A stretch of 64,000 nt of DNA from Methanosarcina sp. MTP4 (GTDB lineage: Archaea > Halobacteriota > Methanosarcinia > Methanosarcinales > Methanosarcinaceae). The notes below the pieces were generated by a model, which had not been told where the DNA came from, searched no databases, and was given only the letters and a program-made list of their open reading frames with translations. Both the position numbers and the translations under genes were made by a program. Positions 53,150-62,569 of the stretch are shown one piece after another; position 1 is the first letter of the stretch, and every line of letters begins with the position of its first letter. Location of the stretch: the NCBI RefSeq assembly GCF_000970045.1, contig NZ_CP009505.1, positions 558,001-622,000 on the forward strand, given 5' to 3'.

Positions 53150-54580
53150 ATGAAAATGTGGATAAACGGAAAGAATGAAGATTCCTGCAGTTCGGAATAT
53201 ATGGATGTCCGGAACCCTGCAACAGGAAAACTGGTCGATAGTGCGCCGGCTGGCTGCAGGGAAGACGTGGATGCCGCGGTTGAGGCTGCCGGCAGGGCTT
53301 GCGGTTCCTGGGCGTCTCTTTCCCCGCAGGAAAGGGCAAGGTTCTTTTACAGGGCTGCGGGGCTTGTGCGGGAACGTGGGGAAGAACTGGCCTTGCTCCT
53401 TACCTCGGAACAGGGAAAACCCCTTCCTGAAGCCAGGAACGAGATCCGGGGCTTTGCTTCGGTGTTAGAATACTACTGCGGGCTGGCAAGTACGCTGAAA
53501 GGGGAGTTTATCCAGGGGCCGGGGAATGGTTATTCCTTTACCCTCAATGAGCCCCTGGGGGTCTGTGCGGCAATCATTCCCTGGAACATGCCTGCCCTGA
53601 TCATGGGCTGGAAGCTCGGGCCTGCCCTCGTATCGGGCAACACTGTGGTTCTGAAGCCTGCAAGTTCTACCCCGCTTACGAACCTGAAGCTTGCATTCCT
53701 CCTGGGGGAAGCGGGGCTCCCTGCCGGGGTGCTGAACCTTGTAACCGGGCCTGGCTCAGTTGTTGGAGAGGCAATTGCCGGGCACCCGGACATCAGGAAA
53801 CTTTCCTTTACCGGGGAGTCAGGGACCGGGAAACGCGTTGCAGCCCTTGCGGCGCCCACCCTGAAGAGGCTGACCCTGGAACTGGGGGGAAGTGACCCCA
53901 TGATCGTCTGTGACGACGCAGAGCTTGAAACTGCAGTGGACGGGGTTCTCAGGGGCAGGTTTTACAACTGCGGGCAGACCTGTACGGCGGTAAAAAGGCT
54001 CTATCTTTTCGAAGGGATCGCAGAGGAATTCCTCGGGCTACTTGAAAGAAGGGTCCGCAGCCTGAGAGTGGGAAATGGCATGCTGGACGGAATCGATATG
54101 GGGCCCCTTAACAATGAGGGGCAGCGGAACTACGTTGCGGAACTTGTCAGGGGTGTGGAAGAGCGCGGGGAAGGTAAAATCCTTACAGGCGGAAAGGTCC
54201 CTGCAGGGGGGGGTTACAGTGACGGTTATTTCTTTGAGCCTACCCTGATAAGTGAGGTTTCCCCGGATTCGCGGCTTCTGACAGAAGAGGTCTTCGGGCC
54301 CGTGCTTCCGGTTGTCAGGGTACAGAACCTGGACGAAGCAATTGAAGAGGCAAACAGGACAAGGTATGGGCTAGGGGCATCCGTCTGGACAAAGAACATC
54401 GATAGGGTCCGGCAGGCATACGAACAACTCAAAGCAGGTACGGTCTGGGTTAACCAGCACCTCAAGGTTGCCCCGGAACTTCCTTTCGGCGGCACGAAGG
54501 AAAGCGGGCTTGGCAGGGAAAACGGACCTTACGCTCTTTCGGACTATCTGGAAAGCAAAACCGTGATGATCAGGACCTGA
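53150..54580 (+). CDS. NAD(P)-dependent aldehyde dehydrogenase
   Basis: Oxidises an aldehyde to an acid. The 476-residue protein has the NAD(P)-binding IIPWNMPALIMGWKLGPAL, the catalytic Glu in LELGGSDPMIV, and the catalytic Cys in YNCGQTCTAVKRL. The C-terminal PFGGTKESGLGRE is also standard for the family. The substrate is not identifiable. ATG 53150 follows GATGATATC. It stands alone, with repeats on its left. Confidence 0.93.
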   Translation: MKMWINGKNEDSCSSEYMDVRNPATGKLVDSAPAGCREDVDAAVEAAGRACGSWASLSPQERARFFYRAAGLVRERGEELALLLTSEQGKPLPEARNEIRGFASVLEYYCGLASTLKGEFIQGPGNGYSFTLNEPLGVCAAIIPWNMPALIMGWKLGPALVSGNTVVLKPASSTPLTNLKLAFLLGEAGLPAGVLNLVTGPGSVVGEAIAGHPDIRKLSFTGESGTGKRVAALAAPTLKRLTLELGGSDPMIVCDDAELETAVDGVLRGRFYNCGQTCTAVKRLYLFEGIAEEFLGLLERRVRSLRVGNGMLDGIDMGPLNNEGQRNYVAELVRGVEERGEGKILTGGKVPAGGGYSDGYFFEPTLISEVSPDSRLLTEEVFGPVLPVVRVQNLDEAIEEANRTRYGLGASVWTKNIDRVRQAYEQLKAGTVWVNQHLKVAPELPFGGTKESGLGRENGPYALSDYLESKTVMIRT

Positions 54581-54809
54581 TCGGGACCTGGACCTGGAAG
54601 AGGAAAAATTGTCAAAAAAGAAAGCTTCTCCGATGAACCGGTCTCAAAGGCCGGGTCCATCGAAATTAAACTGAGTTTAAATTAAACCGAAATTCTGGTT
54701 TTATGCCCATTTTCAGTTTCTGCAGGGTTCGACGCCTTACGGTATCTCTATCTGCAGAAACCGGTATTCGTAAAAGTTATGCGGTACCTGTGTGAAATGC
54801 CTGGAGAAC

Positions 54810-55076
54810 TTACTTGTACTTGGGCAGGAGCTGCATGAACTCGGCAGCTTCCATAACAGGTACGCTGTCGATTATACAGATATCAGTCCAGGGCAGGTTG
54901 AAGGCTCCGTAGGCTTCTGCACTTTCCGCTTCATAGAGAACGAAGTAACGGTTGCCGGAAAGGTCAATCCACTGGTTGATGATATCAATTCCATCAGGAA
55001 CTTCAAGCTTCTTGAAGTGTTCCATAACTTTATCGCGTTCCGCCGGATCCCAGGTACTAATGTCCAAAAACAACAT
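54810..55076 (-). CDS. DUF3303 protein
   Basis: An 88-residue protein with the DUF3303 pattern (LFLDISTWDPAERDKVMEHF...NRYFVLYEAESAEAYGAFNLPWTD). A GGAGTGG ribosome site precedes the ATG. The family forms dimeric ferredoxin-like folds, but no function is established. It is convergent with the aldehyde dehydrogenase gene. No operon partner. Confidence 0.82.
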   Translation of the reverse strand: MLFLDISTWDPAERDKVMEHFKKLEVPDGIDIINQWIDLSGNRYFVLYEAESAEAYGAFNLPWTDICIIDSVPVMEAAEFMQLLPKYK

Positions 55077-55793
55077 CTTTTAACCACTCCATTTTCTTTG
55101 TTACACGAATGCTGCCAACTACCCCCTGACCTGGAAGCTCAGGCAGCGCTTTACCGCTCCCAGGTTTCCATATTTTTTATGGGCTCCGCTCCAGTGAAAA
55201 ACAGTATTGCTTCCCCCTGTAACCGCTCTGCCGGAGCAGGTATGCGGCATCTGAGCCCCAAAAGGCCGGTCAAATGCGACCTTTTTTAAAAGTTTTTTAA
55301 ATATTTTGTTGCCTTCCTGCAGTTTATCATCCCCCAAAAACCCCTCTGAGTATGAATGATAAACCCGGTTAGACAGGCTTTCCTGTGGAAATAAGTTCCG
55401 CAGGTAATTTACATTATAATATCAGCCCTTAGCCTATATAATTGTTAGTTCTAAAAAATTTCTTAATGATTGCTCGCAGAGTTTCTAAGGATGGAAGAGC
55501 CTGTGGCCGCGGGACTAACGATCATCCCGGGATTTTTATTCTGGATCACACACATTTCTGGATCACACACATTTCTGGATCACACACATTTCTGGATCAC
55601 ACACATTTCTGGATCACACACATTTCTGGATCACACACATTTCTGGATAATGTGCATTTTCGGATGAATATTTCAAAAAGCTCTCTCCTTCTTTCCCCAG
55701 GGGTCCTGTGTATTTGTTCAGGAGAAAGCTGGCGAGTTCAAAGGAAAGCCGGTGAAAAAGGCACTTGATTAATTTCCCCGGGCTGAGTCTTGT
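55077..55793. other. intergenic region with a 17-bp tandem array
   Basis: A 717-bp gap between DUF3303 and uppP, both leftward. At 55540-55658 are six perfect copies of TCTGGATCACACACATT and a seventh that degenerates (TCTGGATAATGTGCATT). The other frames in the gap have no recognisable features. No gene is called. Confidence 0.9.
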
Positions 55794-56630
55794 TCATAAA
55801 AAGAGAGGCAGGACACTCATGAAGCCGAGAATCATGCAGAAATAGGAAAAATCAACTTTTCGAGCGACTTTTAATAAGATGTTTATCGTCAGCAGCCCGA
55901 AAATAAACGAAAAAATTACTGCAAGAAGTGAGTTCAGATCTACAACAAGAAGGCCCATAATCCCTATTCCTATCTCGGAAGCAAGGACTGCCGGAATACT
56001 CATTAAAAAACTTAGCTTAAGAGCTTTTTCAGAATCAAATTTCCTGAAGAGAAGGGCTGCTACCGTAATTCCCGACCGGCTGATCCCGGGGAATGCGGCA
56101 AAACCCTGAGCTATACCTGTGAACAGGGCGTCTTGCATCCCTGGCTCTTTTTTTGGGTTTTTTGCACCTGCCGAAAGCCGCTGGAAAAGGCCGGTCAATA
56201 TTAAAAATACCCCTACTGCGGCAGTTGCGCCTTCCCCCGATATTTCGGTTTTTTCCGTAATATAAAGCATGATTGGAAGCCCGATTACCCCTGTCAGGAA
56301 AGTGGATATTATAAGAAAGCTTATCAGAAGGTCTTCCCCGGCTCCGGCTGGTTCGGAATCAGGTATCTCCTGAATCCTTTTCCGGGAAACAATCCCTGTA
56401 AAATATTCAGGGAGCCTTTTAGTAATTAAAATTACATCATCTTTAAAATAGACAAGAGCTGCCAGGAGGGTACCCAGGTGCAACCATATGGCAATTGGGA
56501 TTGCTTCCGAAAGTGATTTCCCAAAAAAGTTTATTAGAACGAGGGATGTCATCCCCTCACTGCTTACAGGCAGCCATTCCGCGATCCCCTGAATGGTTCC
56601 GAGTACAACAGCTTCAAAAAATGTTAACAT
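55794..56630 (-). CDS. uppP: undecaprenyl-diphosphatase-like polyprenyl phosphatase
   Basis: A polytopic membrane enzyme that removes phosphate from polyprenyl diphosphates used as sugar carriers. The 278-residue protein has both family motifs: TIQGIAEWLPVSSEGM near the N-terminus (E-SxSS-type) and PGISRSGITV near residue 180, with catalytic Arg and Ser. About eight membrane helices. In archaea the lipid is likely dolichyl or a related polyprenyl phosphate. It diverges from the P-ATPase gene. Confidence 0.94.
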   Translation of the reverse strand: MLTFFEAVVLGTIQGIAEWLPVSSEGMTSLVLINFFGKSLSEAIPIAIWLHLGTLLAALVYFKDDVILITKRLPEYFTGIVSRKRIQEIPDSEPAGAGEDLLISFLIISTFLTGVIGLPIMLYITEKTEISGEGATAAVGVFLILTGLFQRLSAGAKNPKKEPGMQDALFTGIAQGFAAFPGISRSGITVAALLFRKFDSEKALKLSFLMSIPAVLASEIGIGIMGLLVVDLNSLLAVIFSFIFGLLTINILLKVARKVDFSYFCMILGFMSVLPLFL

Positions 56631-56757
56631 GTATTGTCGATATGTCTGGCCGGTATATATATTAACCCGTCTTATTTCATAAATAGATTATAGATTAAAG
56701 CTTCGTTGATATTAAAGTGAAGCTTTATTCCAAGCAGCCGGGGAGGGAGTTGTCAGG

Positions 56758-59583
56758 GTGCATTACGATCAGGAAAAGGGCTCTGTTTTTGAAGCACTTG
56801 GATCTTCAGAGGCAGGTTTGAGCTTCGAGGAGGCCGAAAAAAGGCTTCTGGAATTCGGGAATAACGAGCTTGAAGAGGAAGAACAAATTTCAGTCATGAA
56901 GCTCTTCCTCGTTCAGTTCAAAAGCATTTTGATCCTGATCCTTATAGCTGCAGCCCTCGTCTCCGCCGTTCTTGGTGAACTTGTTGACGCAGTCGTGATT
57001 ATGTTTACGGTCTTTTTGGCGGGGGTCCTTGGTTTCTTTCAGGAATACCGGGCAGAAAAGGCAATAGAACTCCTCAAGTCCCTTACAGCCCCCGAAGCCC
57101 TGGTAATAAGGGATGGGCATGATCAGAAAATTCCTTCAAGGACCCTTGTGCCCGGAGACCTTATCCTGCTCCAGGCGGGCGACCGCATCCCTGCAGATGC
57201 AAGGCTTGTAGAGGCTTTTAACCTCAGAGTTGACGAGGCTGCCCTGACCGGGGAGTCCCTGCCCGTCCTTAAGAATACCGGGGCCTTGCCTCTCGAAACG
57301 CCTGAAGTTGACAGGACAAACATGGTCTACACGGGCACGGCTGTGACTTACGGCAGGGGTAAAGCCCTGGTCACGGCAACAGGCATGAGTACGGCTTTCG
57401 GGAGTCTTGCAAAGCTTTTGGGAACAATCGAGAGGTCAAGGACTCCTTTGCAGGAAAGTCTTGACCGTTTCGGTAGGTGGATTGGCGCTGCAACTCTTGT
57501 GGTGGTGTCTTTTGTCGCAGTCCTTGGGATTCTCAGCGGTTTTCCCCTTTTTGACATGTTCCTCTGGGGAGTTGCCCTTGCTGTTGCCGCAATTCCCGAA
57601 GCCCTCCCTGCGGTTGTGGCTGTGGGGCTGGGGCTTGGGGTCCGGCGTATGGTCAAAAGGAACGCCCTTGTGAGGAAGCTTCCTTCCGTGGAGACCCTGG
57701 GAGCAACCAATGTTATCTGTTCGGACAAGACCGGGACCCTTACCCAGAACAAAATGACGGTTGAAAGGGTCTATGTGAACGGACAGAAACTGAAAGTCAC
57801 AGGCAGTGGGTACGAGCCCTCCGGAGAATTTTTCGGAGGAGGCGGTTCTGCTCCGGTATCCGGGGACGAACCTCACCTCAGGAGGCTGCTGCTTGCAGGT
57901 GCCCTCTGCAACGATGCGGACCTTGTCAAAAACGAAGGTTCCTGGGAGATTAAAGGGGACCCAACAGAAGCCGCCCTTGTTGTCGCGGCAGCTAAAGTCG
58001 GGCTTCGAAAAGGGGAACTTGAAAAAAAATACCCCCGGGTGGAGGAGATCCCTTTTTCTTCTGAGAGCAAGAGGATGACCACTCTCAATTCGACTCCCAA
58101 TTCAGTCTCTAATTTCACTTCCGATTCAGTCTCCAGGTCAACTCCCTATCTAACTTCCAATTCAGTCTCTAATTCAGTCTCCACTTCCACTTCCATTCCC
58201 AATTCAAATGAAGCTACTTCCATCAGTTCCGATAGTTCTTCCGGGGCCGGGGAATCGGGGAGGCTCGTAGCCTATTCCAAAGGAGCCCCTGAAGTAATCC
58301 TCGATTCCTGTACGAAAACTTTTTTTGAGGGCGTGGAGAGACCTTTAACTCCCGAACTCAGGCAGGAAATCCTTGATATCGTTGGGGACATGGGGGATCA
58401 GGCTCTCAGGGTTATTGCTGTTGCTTACCGTGGCCTTGAAGAAGAAATCCCTCTGGAGGAGGTAGAGTCTGAAATGGTCTTTGTGGGGCTTATGGGGATG
58501 CGAGACCCTCCGCGGGAAGAAGCGAAGGCAGCAATCAGGACCTGTGCGAGTGCCGGCATCAAGACCGTAATGATCACAGGAGACCATAAGGTCACGGCCT
58601 CTGCTGTTGCCCGGGAACTCGGAATTTTCAGTGAAGGGGACCTTGCCCTCACCGGAACCGAACTGGACCGAATTGAGGACAATGAATTTGAAGATATGGT
58701 AGAGCAAGTCTTGGTCTATGCAAGGGTATACCCGACTCATAAACTCCGGGTCGTGGAAGCTTTTAAGAAGAAAGGCTATGTGGTAGCCATGACCGGGGAC
58801 GGGGTAAACGACGCTCCTGCCCTGAAAGCTGCGGACATGGGTATTGCCATGGGCATAACAGGCACCGACGTGAGCAAAGAAGCCGCGAGCATGATCCTGA
58901 CTGACGACAATTTCGCTTCGATTGTCTCCGCAGTCGAAGAAGGGCGAAACATATTCAAAAATATTAAAAACTTCATCACCTACGGCCTGACAACCCATCT
59001 CGGGGAAGTCCTGATCGTCCTTGCCGCAGTCCTGGGCTGGCAAATCCTCCCCCTGATAGCCGTGCAGATCCTCTGGATCAACCTGATAACAGACGGGCTG
59101 CCTCCAATGGCTCTTTCCGTGGAACCTCCCGACAGGGGCCTCATGAGACAGAAACCAAGAAACGTCGAAGAGGGCCTTATCACCCGGCGGGAAATAACTG
59201 CAGGTGTGGGAATAGGGGTTTTGATTGCTGTCCAGGCTCTTTTAGTCCTTATATGGGCTCTTGAAAGTGGTTTTTCCCTTGAAAAGCTCCAGACCCTTAT
59301 ATTTACCCTGCTGGTCCTGTCCGAGATGTTCAACGCCTTTAACTGGCGCTCGGACAGGTATTCGGTTTTTGCTCTGGGGCTCTTCACAAACAAACCCCTT
59401 ATCTATGCCATAGGAATCACACTGATCCTCCAGCTCCTGGTAATATATACCCCGGTCCTGCAGACAGCTTTCAGGACCGTGCCTCTCTCACTTGCCGAGT
59501 GGGGAGTAATCCTGCCTCTGGCTTCGACCACATTGATTTCCATGGAACTTATGAAGTTTCTGCGCTCCAGGCGGTACAAATGA
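56758..59583 (+). CDS. P-type cation-transporting ATPase, calcium (type IIA) like
   Basis: A cation pump of 941 residues. The start is GTG 56758 with GGGAGGGAG upstream. It has the actuator motif LTGESLPV, the phosphorylated Asp323 in CSDKTGTLTQNKM, the nucleotide-binding KGAPEV, TGDHKVTA and GDGVNDAPALKAADMG, and a membrane PEALPAVVAVGLGLGVRR near 279-296. The set suits Ca2+ pumps, but Na+ or K+ relatives exist. The N-domain holds a Ser/Thr/Asn-rich insert at about 444-501 (58087-58260), between KRMTTLNS and GRLVAYSKGAPE, encoded by imperfect short repeats. No partners. Confidence 0.93.
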   Translation: MHYDQEKGSVFEALGSSEAGLSFEEAEKRLLEFGNNELEEEEQISVMKLFLVQFKSILILILIAAALVSAVLGELVDAVVIMFTVFLAGVLGFFQEYRAEKAIELLKSLTAPEALVIRDGHDQKIPSRTLVPGDLILLQAGDRIPADARLVEAFNLRVDEAALTGESLPVLKNTGALPLETPEVDRTNMVYTGTAVTYGRGKALVTATGMSTAFGSLAKLLGTIERSRTPLQESLDRFGRWIGAATLVVVSFVAVLGILSGFPLFDMFLWGVALAVAAIPEALPAVVAVGLGLGVRRMVKRNALVRKLPSVETLGATNVICSDKTGTLTQNKMTVERVYVNGQKLKVTGSGYEPSGEFFGGGGSAPVSGDEPHLRRLLLAGALCNDADLVKNEGSWEIKGDPTEAALVVAAAKVGLRKGELEKKYPRVEEIPFSSESKRMTTLNSTPNSVSNFTSDSVSRSTPYLTSNSVSNSVSTSTSIPNSNEATSISSDSSSGAGESGRLVAYSKGAPEVILDSCTKTFFEGVERPLTPELRQEILDIVGDMGDQALRVIAVAYRGLEEEIPLEEVESEMVFVGLMGMRDPPREEAKAAIRTCASAGIKTVMITGDHKVTASAVARELGIFSEGDLALTGTELDRIEDNEFEDMVEQVLVYARVYPTHKLRVVEAFKKKGYVVAMTGDGVNDAPALKAADMGIAMGITGTDVSKEAASMILTDDNFASIVSAVEEGRNIFKNIKNFITYGLTTHLGEVLIVLAAVLGWQILPLIAVQILWINLITDGLPPMALSVEPPDRGLMRQKPRNVEEGLITRREITAGVGIGVLIAVQALLVLIWALESGFSLEKLQTLIFTLLVLSEMFNAFNWRSDRYSVFALGLFTNKPLIYAIGITLILQLLVIYTPVLQTAFRTVPLSLAEWGVILPLASTTLISMELMKFLRSRRYK

Positions 59584-59869
59584 TTGGCTGTACAGGCTAA
59601 AAGATGCTACAAATGAACTCAGGTGGGAACTACATTCCTTTACGCTGATTTTTCCTGAGGGATTCCTAAAGCAAACATTTTGAAAAGTTTTATATATTTT
59701 TCTATGTACAATATGTTGAAATGAAATCTTTTCAGGTGTTTTCCTGAGTAATGCTCTCTGGGTAATGCTTTCTGAGCACTTAGTTTTCCTGAGCGTTCGG
59801 ATGTCCGTGCTCAGGCAAAGATATCATTTGGTCTAAAAACCGGAAATTCCGGTAACTGAGGTGGTTGAA

Positions 59870-60387
59870 ATGGAGGTTTCGAACTTTCTGCAGGTAGGGT
59901 TTATACCTTATTTTGAAGTATTAGTGTTGTTAGTGTTTTCCTTTTTTTTCATCAGCTGGGTCAAGAGTATTATAAAGGAATTTTTAAGCAGAACCGATAT
60001 CCCCCGGGACGTCCAGAACATTTTGAGTCGAGCTGTGGTTTATGTTCTCTGGTTCATCGCAATAATGTGTGTTGTGTCGGAGCTTAATCTCGGGGAGCTT
60101 TTGAAACCCATCATAGGGGGCTCGGTCATAATAGCTGCCACTTTTGCCCTGGCTGTAAAGGAAATTCTTGCCGACGCCGTGGCTGGGCTTTTTCTTCTCT
60201 CTGATCATCAGTTTAACATCGGGGACAGGGTCGAGACGATGAAGTATAGGGGGAGATCATCAACGTTACCCTCAGAAAGACTCGGATAAAAACCGATGAA
60301 GGGACTATTGTTGTACTGCCAAACGGGAAAATAGATTCTTCCGGCTGGCTGCTCTTTGATAAGGATGCTGATGGGGTGCCTGATTAA
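59870..60387 (+). pseudogene. MscS-family channel gene with frameshift and short C-terminus
   Basis: The first frame (from ATG 59870, after GAGGTGG) gives an MscS-like pore: VKSIIKEFLSRTDIPRDVQ, GGSVIIAATFALAVKEILAD and LLSDHQFNIGDRVE. At 60249-60253 is a run of five G. Continuing in the next frame gives the expected GEIINVTLRKTRIKTDEG and IVVLPNGKIDSSGW, typical MscS beta-domain residues, to a stop at 60385. One more G would join the frames. The product would still end early, without most of the C-terminal cage, and its stop lies in a 16-bp repeat. Pseudogene, slippage or sequencing error are all possible. Confidence 0.8.
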
Positions 60388-60420
60388 CGGGGTACCTGAT
60401 CAACAGGGCGGCTGATTAAT
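60373..60420. repeat. 16-bp repeats, three imperfect copies, at convergent gene ends
   Basis: GGGGTGCCTGATTAAC, GGGGTACCTGATCAAC and AGGGCGGCTGATTAAT follow each other. The first contains the mscS stop and the last contains the antiporter stop on the other strand. Confidence 0.9.
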
Positions 60421-61543
60421 CTCCGTAAGTATTTTTCTTCTTCAGAATTGCCCACTTCAAACAGACCGGGGACACTATTATTGATGCTGCAACCATTATC
60501 ACGATAGCTGAAAAAACCTCGTGGCTAATGATTCCCAGTTCCCTCCCTATTGAGAGCACGACCAGTTCGACCCCTGCCCGCGGCATTACGCCTATCCCGA
60601 AGATAAGGCTGTCGTAGAAATCGAACCCCACGGCTTTCGACCCCAAAAAGCCCCCAATTAGTTTTCCCGAAAGGGCAGCAAGGGTTACCAGCAGGGTGAA
60701 AAGCCCGTTTCCTTCAAGGGCTGACAGGTCAATTGAATAGCCAATGAAGGCAAAAAAGAGGGGAATCAATATTCCGTGGGCAAGCCCGCTGACTTTGCTC
60801 TGGACGTCCTCAAGTTTTGCAAGGGGAATTTCCGAGATCATGATGCCGCCTACGAAAGCCCCTATGACGGCATGGAGTTCAAAGAGTTCTGCAAGGTAGG
60901 CGGAAAAAAGGGCTACCATGACCACGAAGGCAAAGATGGCTTCTTTTGCATGCATCTGCTGGACGCGCTTGAAGAGGCGGGGGAGCAGGTAATGTCCGAG
61001 CAAGTACATGATTACAAGGAATGCCAGGATTTTCCCTGCAAGCAGGAGGATCTGGGCAGCCGGAGGTATATGGTTTAAGCGGGCGAAGGTGACCACGATG
61101 GAGAGGAGAAAGATCCCGATGATGTCGTCCAGGATTGCCGAGGAAAGCATTACCATTCCAGGCCTGCTGGAAAGATAATCGAAGTCAATAAGAGTCCGGA
61201 CCACCACTCCTATACTGGTCGGGCTGAAGGCAACAGCCATAAAGAGGCTTTCCAGGAGCCCGAAAGAAAAGAGCCTGCCTATCCCGAAGCCAAAGGCAAA
61301 GGCAAGGACTATCTGGGTGAGGGTTGGGACCAGGGCGGTTTTTGAGGCGGATTTCAGGTCCTTCAGGTGAACTTCCTTATAACCGGCAGTGAAGAGCAGG
61401 AAGATAGCTCCGAGTTCGGCAAAAAAAGAGATTACTTCAAGATCGACATCCAGAAAGAGGATTCCTAATGCTACTCCGGAAAGGATTTCTCCCAGGATTG
61501 CAGGGACTCCTGCCCGCTCAAATACTTCTCCTAAGACTTTCAC
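60416..61543 (-). CDS. Kef-type cation:proton antiporter
   Basis: A membrane antiporter of 375 residues by the GTG start at 61543, with about ten helices: VFERAGVPAILGEILSGVALGI at the start and FGIGVMPRAGVELVVLSIG late. No regulatory RCK domain. The same frame continues upstream to 61615 and encodes a fitting hydrophobic stretch (ISALLQVLFLLFAVKVLGEV) typical of helix 1, but no ATG/GTG/TTG occurs there. An ATG at 61624 is two codons ahead of an in-frame TGA (61618-61616). The true start is therefore unclear; see findings. Convergent with the mscS gene. Confidence 0.88.
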   Translation of the reverse strand: MKVLGEVFERAGVPAILGEILSGVALGILFLDVDLEVISFFAELGAIFLLFTAGYKEVHLKDLKSASKTALVPTLTQIVLAFAFGFGIGRLFSFGLLESLFMAVAFSPTSIGVVVRTLIDFDYLSSRPGMVMLSSAILDDIIGIFLLSIVVTFARLNHIPPAAQILLLAGKILAFLVIMYLLGHYLLPRLFKRVQQMHAKEAIFAFVVMVALFSAYLAELFELHAVIGAFVGGIMISEIPLAKLEDVQSKVSGLAHGILIPLFFAFIGYSIDLSALEGNGLFTLLVTLAALSGKLIGGFLGSKAVGFDFYDSLIFGIGVMPRAGVELVVLSIGRELGIISHEVFSAIVIMVAASIIVSPVCLKWAILKKKNTYGD

Positions 61544-61688
61544 GGCAAACAGGAGAAACAGTACCTGTAATAAAGCGCTAATTGTTTGTTGACCCCCGCT
61601 ATTTATTTTCCCCTTTCATTCCATAATGTTTTTTATTCCATTTTTTGATTCAATGTTTTTGATTCCATCGTTTTTCTATCTTCGTCTC

Positions 61689-62312
61689 TTATCCTTTTTC
61701 CAGAGAAATTCTTTTGCTTACTTCTTTTATGATATCCCTCTTGGATATGATCCCTACAAGTTTTTCATCCTCAGTTATGCAGACCCGGTCAAAACGGTGT
61801 TTCATCATCAGGTCTGCGGCATATGTTAGACTGGAATCCGGAGTTATGGTCATGGGGTGGGTAATCATAATGTCTTTTGCGTGTACTCCCAGGGACCTGA
61901 CTGCAGCAAGGTGTGTATGTTTCGCCCGCGGAATCTGGGAAAAGAGCAGGATTTCAAGGACTATGTCCTGGTTAATGATTCCCACAAGCTTTTTTTCGGA
62001 ATTCAGAATGGGTAGAGTGTGGTAGGAATGTTTTTCAAAAAGGGCGAAGATTTCTTCAAGCAGGGCGTCTTCATGGGCTATGACCACGTTTCGGGTCATG
62101 ATTTCTCCTATCTTTATTTCCGCACAGCTTTTGCACTCCAGAGGATTGGTATCCAGTCTACCCGGGGGGTCTATGTCTTTTGAGCCTCTGACAAAATTCT
62201 GCCCTTCTTTAAAATTCGGCTCTTTTTTAGATCCTGGCTCCTCTTTATTTTTACCCGCTTGATTTTTGGGAATTTCCGATCCTTTGGCCCCGAAGATGCC
62301 GTAATTTTCCAT
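61689..62312 (-). CDS. CBS-domain pair protein
   Basis: A 207-residue cytoplasmic protein from the ATG at 62312 (after GGGGGGAG); the frame extends 27 codons further. The N-terminal 60 residues are low-complexity and charged (KNKEEPGSKKEPNFKEG). Then two CBS domains: IGEIMTRNVVIAHEDALLEEIFALF...LVGIINQDIVL and AKDIMITHPMTITPDSSLTYAADLMM...LVGIISKRDII. CBS pairs bind adenine nucleotides and regulate partners; none is evident beside it, though the antiporter lies directly downstream on the same strand (146 bp gap). Confidence 0.88.
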   Translation of the reverse strand: MENYGIFGAKGSEIPKNQAGKNKEEPGSKKEPNFKEGQNFVRGSKDIDPPGRLDTNPLECKSCAEIKIGEIMTRNVVIAHEDALLEEIFALFEKHSYHTLPILNSEKKLVGIINQDIVLEILLFSQIPRAKHTHLAAVRSLGVHAKDIMITHPMTITPDSSLTYAADLMMKHRFDRVCITEDEKLVGIISKRDIIKEVSKRISLEKG

Positions 62313-62569
62313 AAGCTTCTCTCCCCCCGGTTCTTTTTCCTCCGATTCTCTCTTTCCTCCCGAAAATTTCACCCTGACAAGCCCCCTGCCCAATTATAAT
62401 ATTTGTTTTCTTTCTTATGACCTTTTGTTCCGGGTATGCACTTTTGTTTGAAGCGCGTGGATATCTGTCTTTTTCCGTTTTTCTCCTTTCTGTTCTGTTC
62501 CTTTCTCAGGGTTTCCCGTTCCTCTTATACATAGGTATATTTAAGGGATAGAATGAAATAGTCTACCTC

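Noticed and set aside
55442-55768. A 108-codon frame with a repeated ITHISGSHTFLDHTH peptide
   Set aside because: It is a translation of the 17-bp array at 55540-55658 with no upstream signals or homologous domain.
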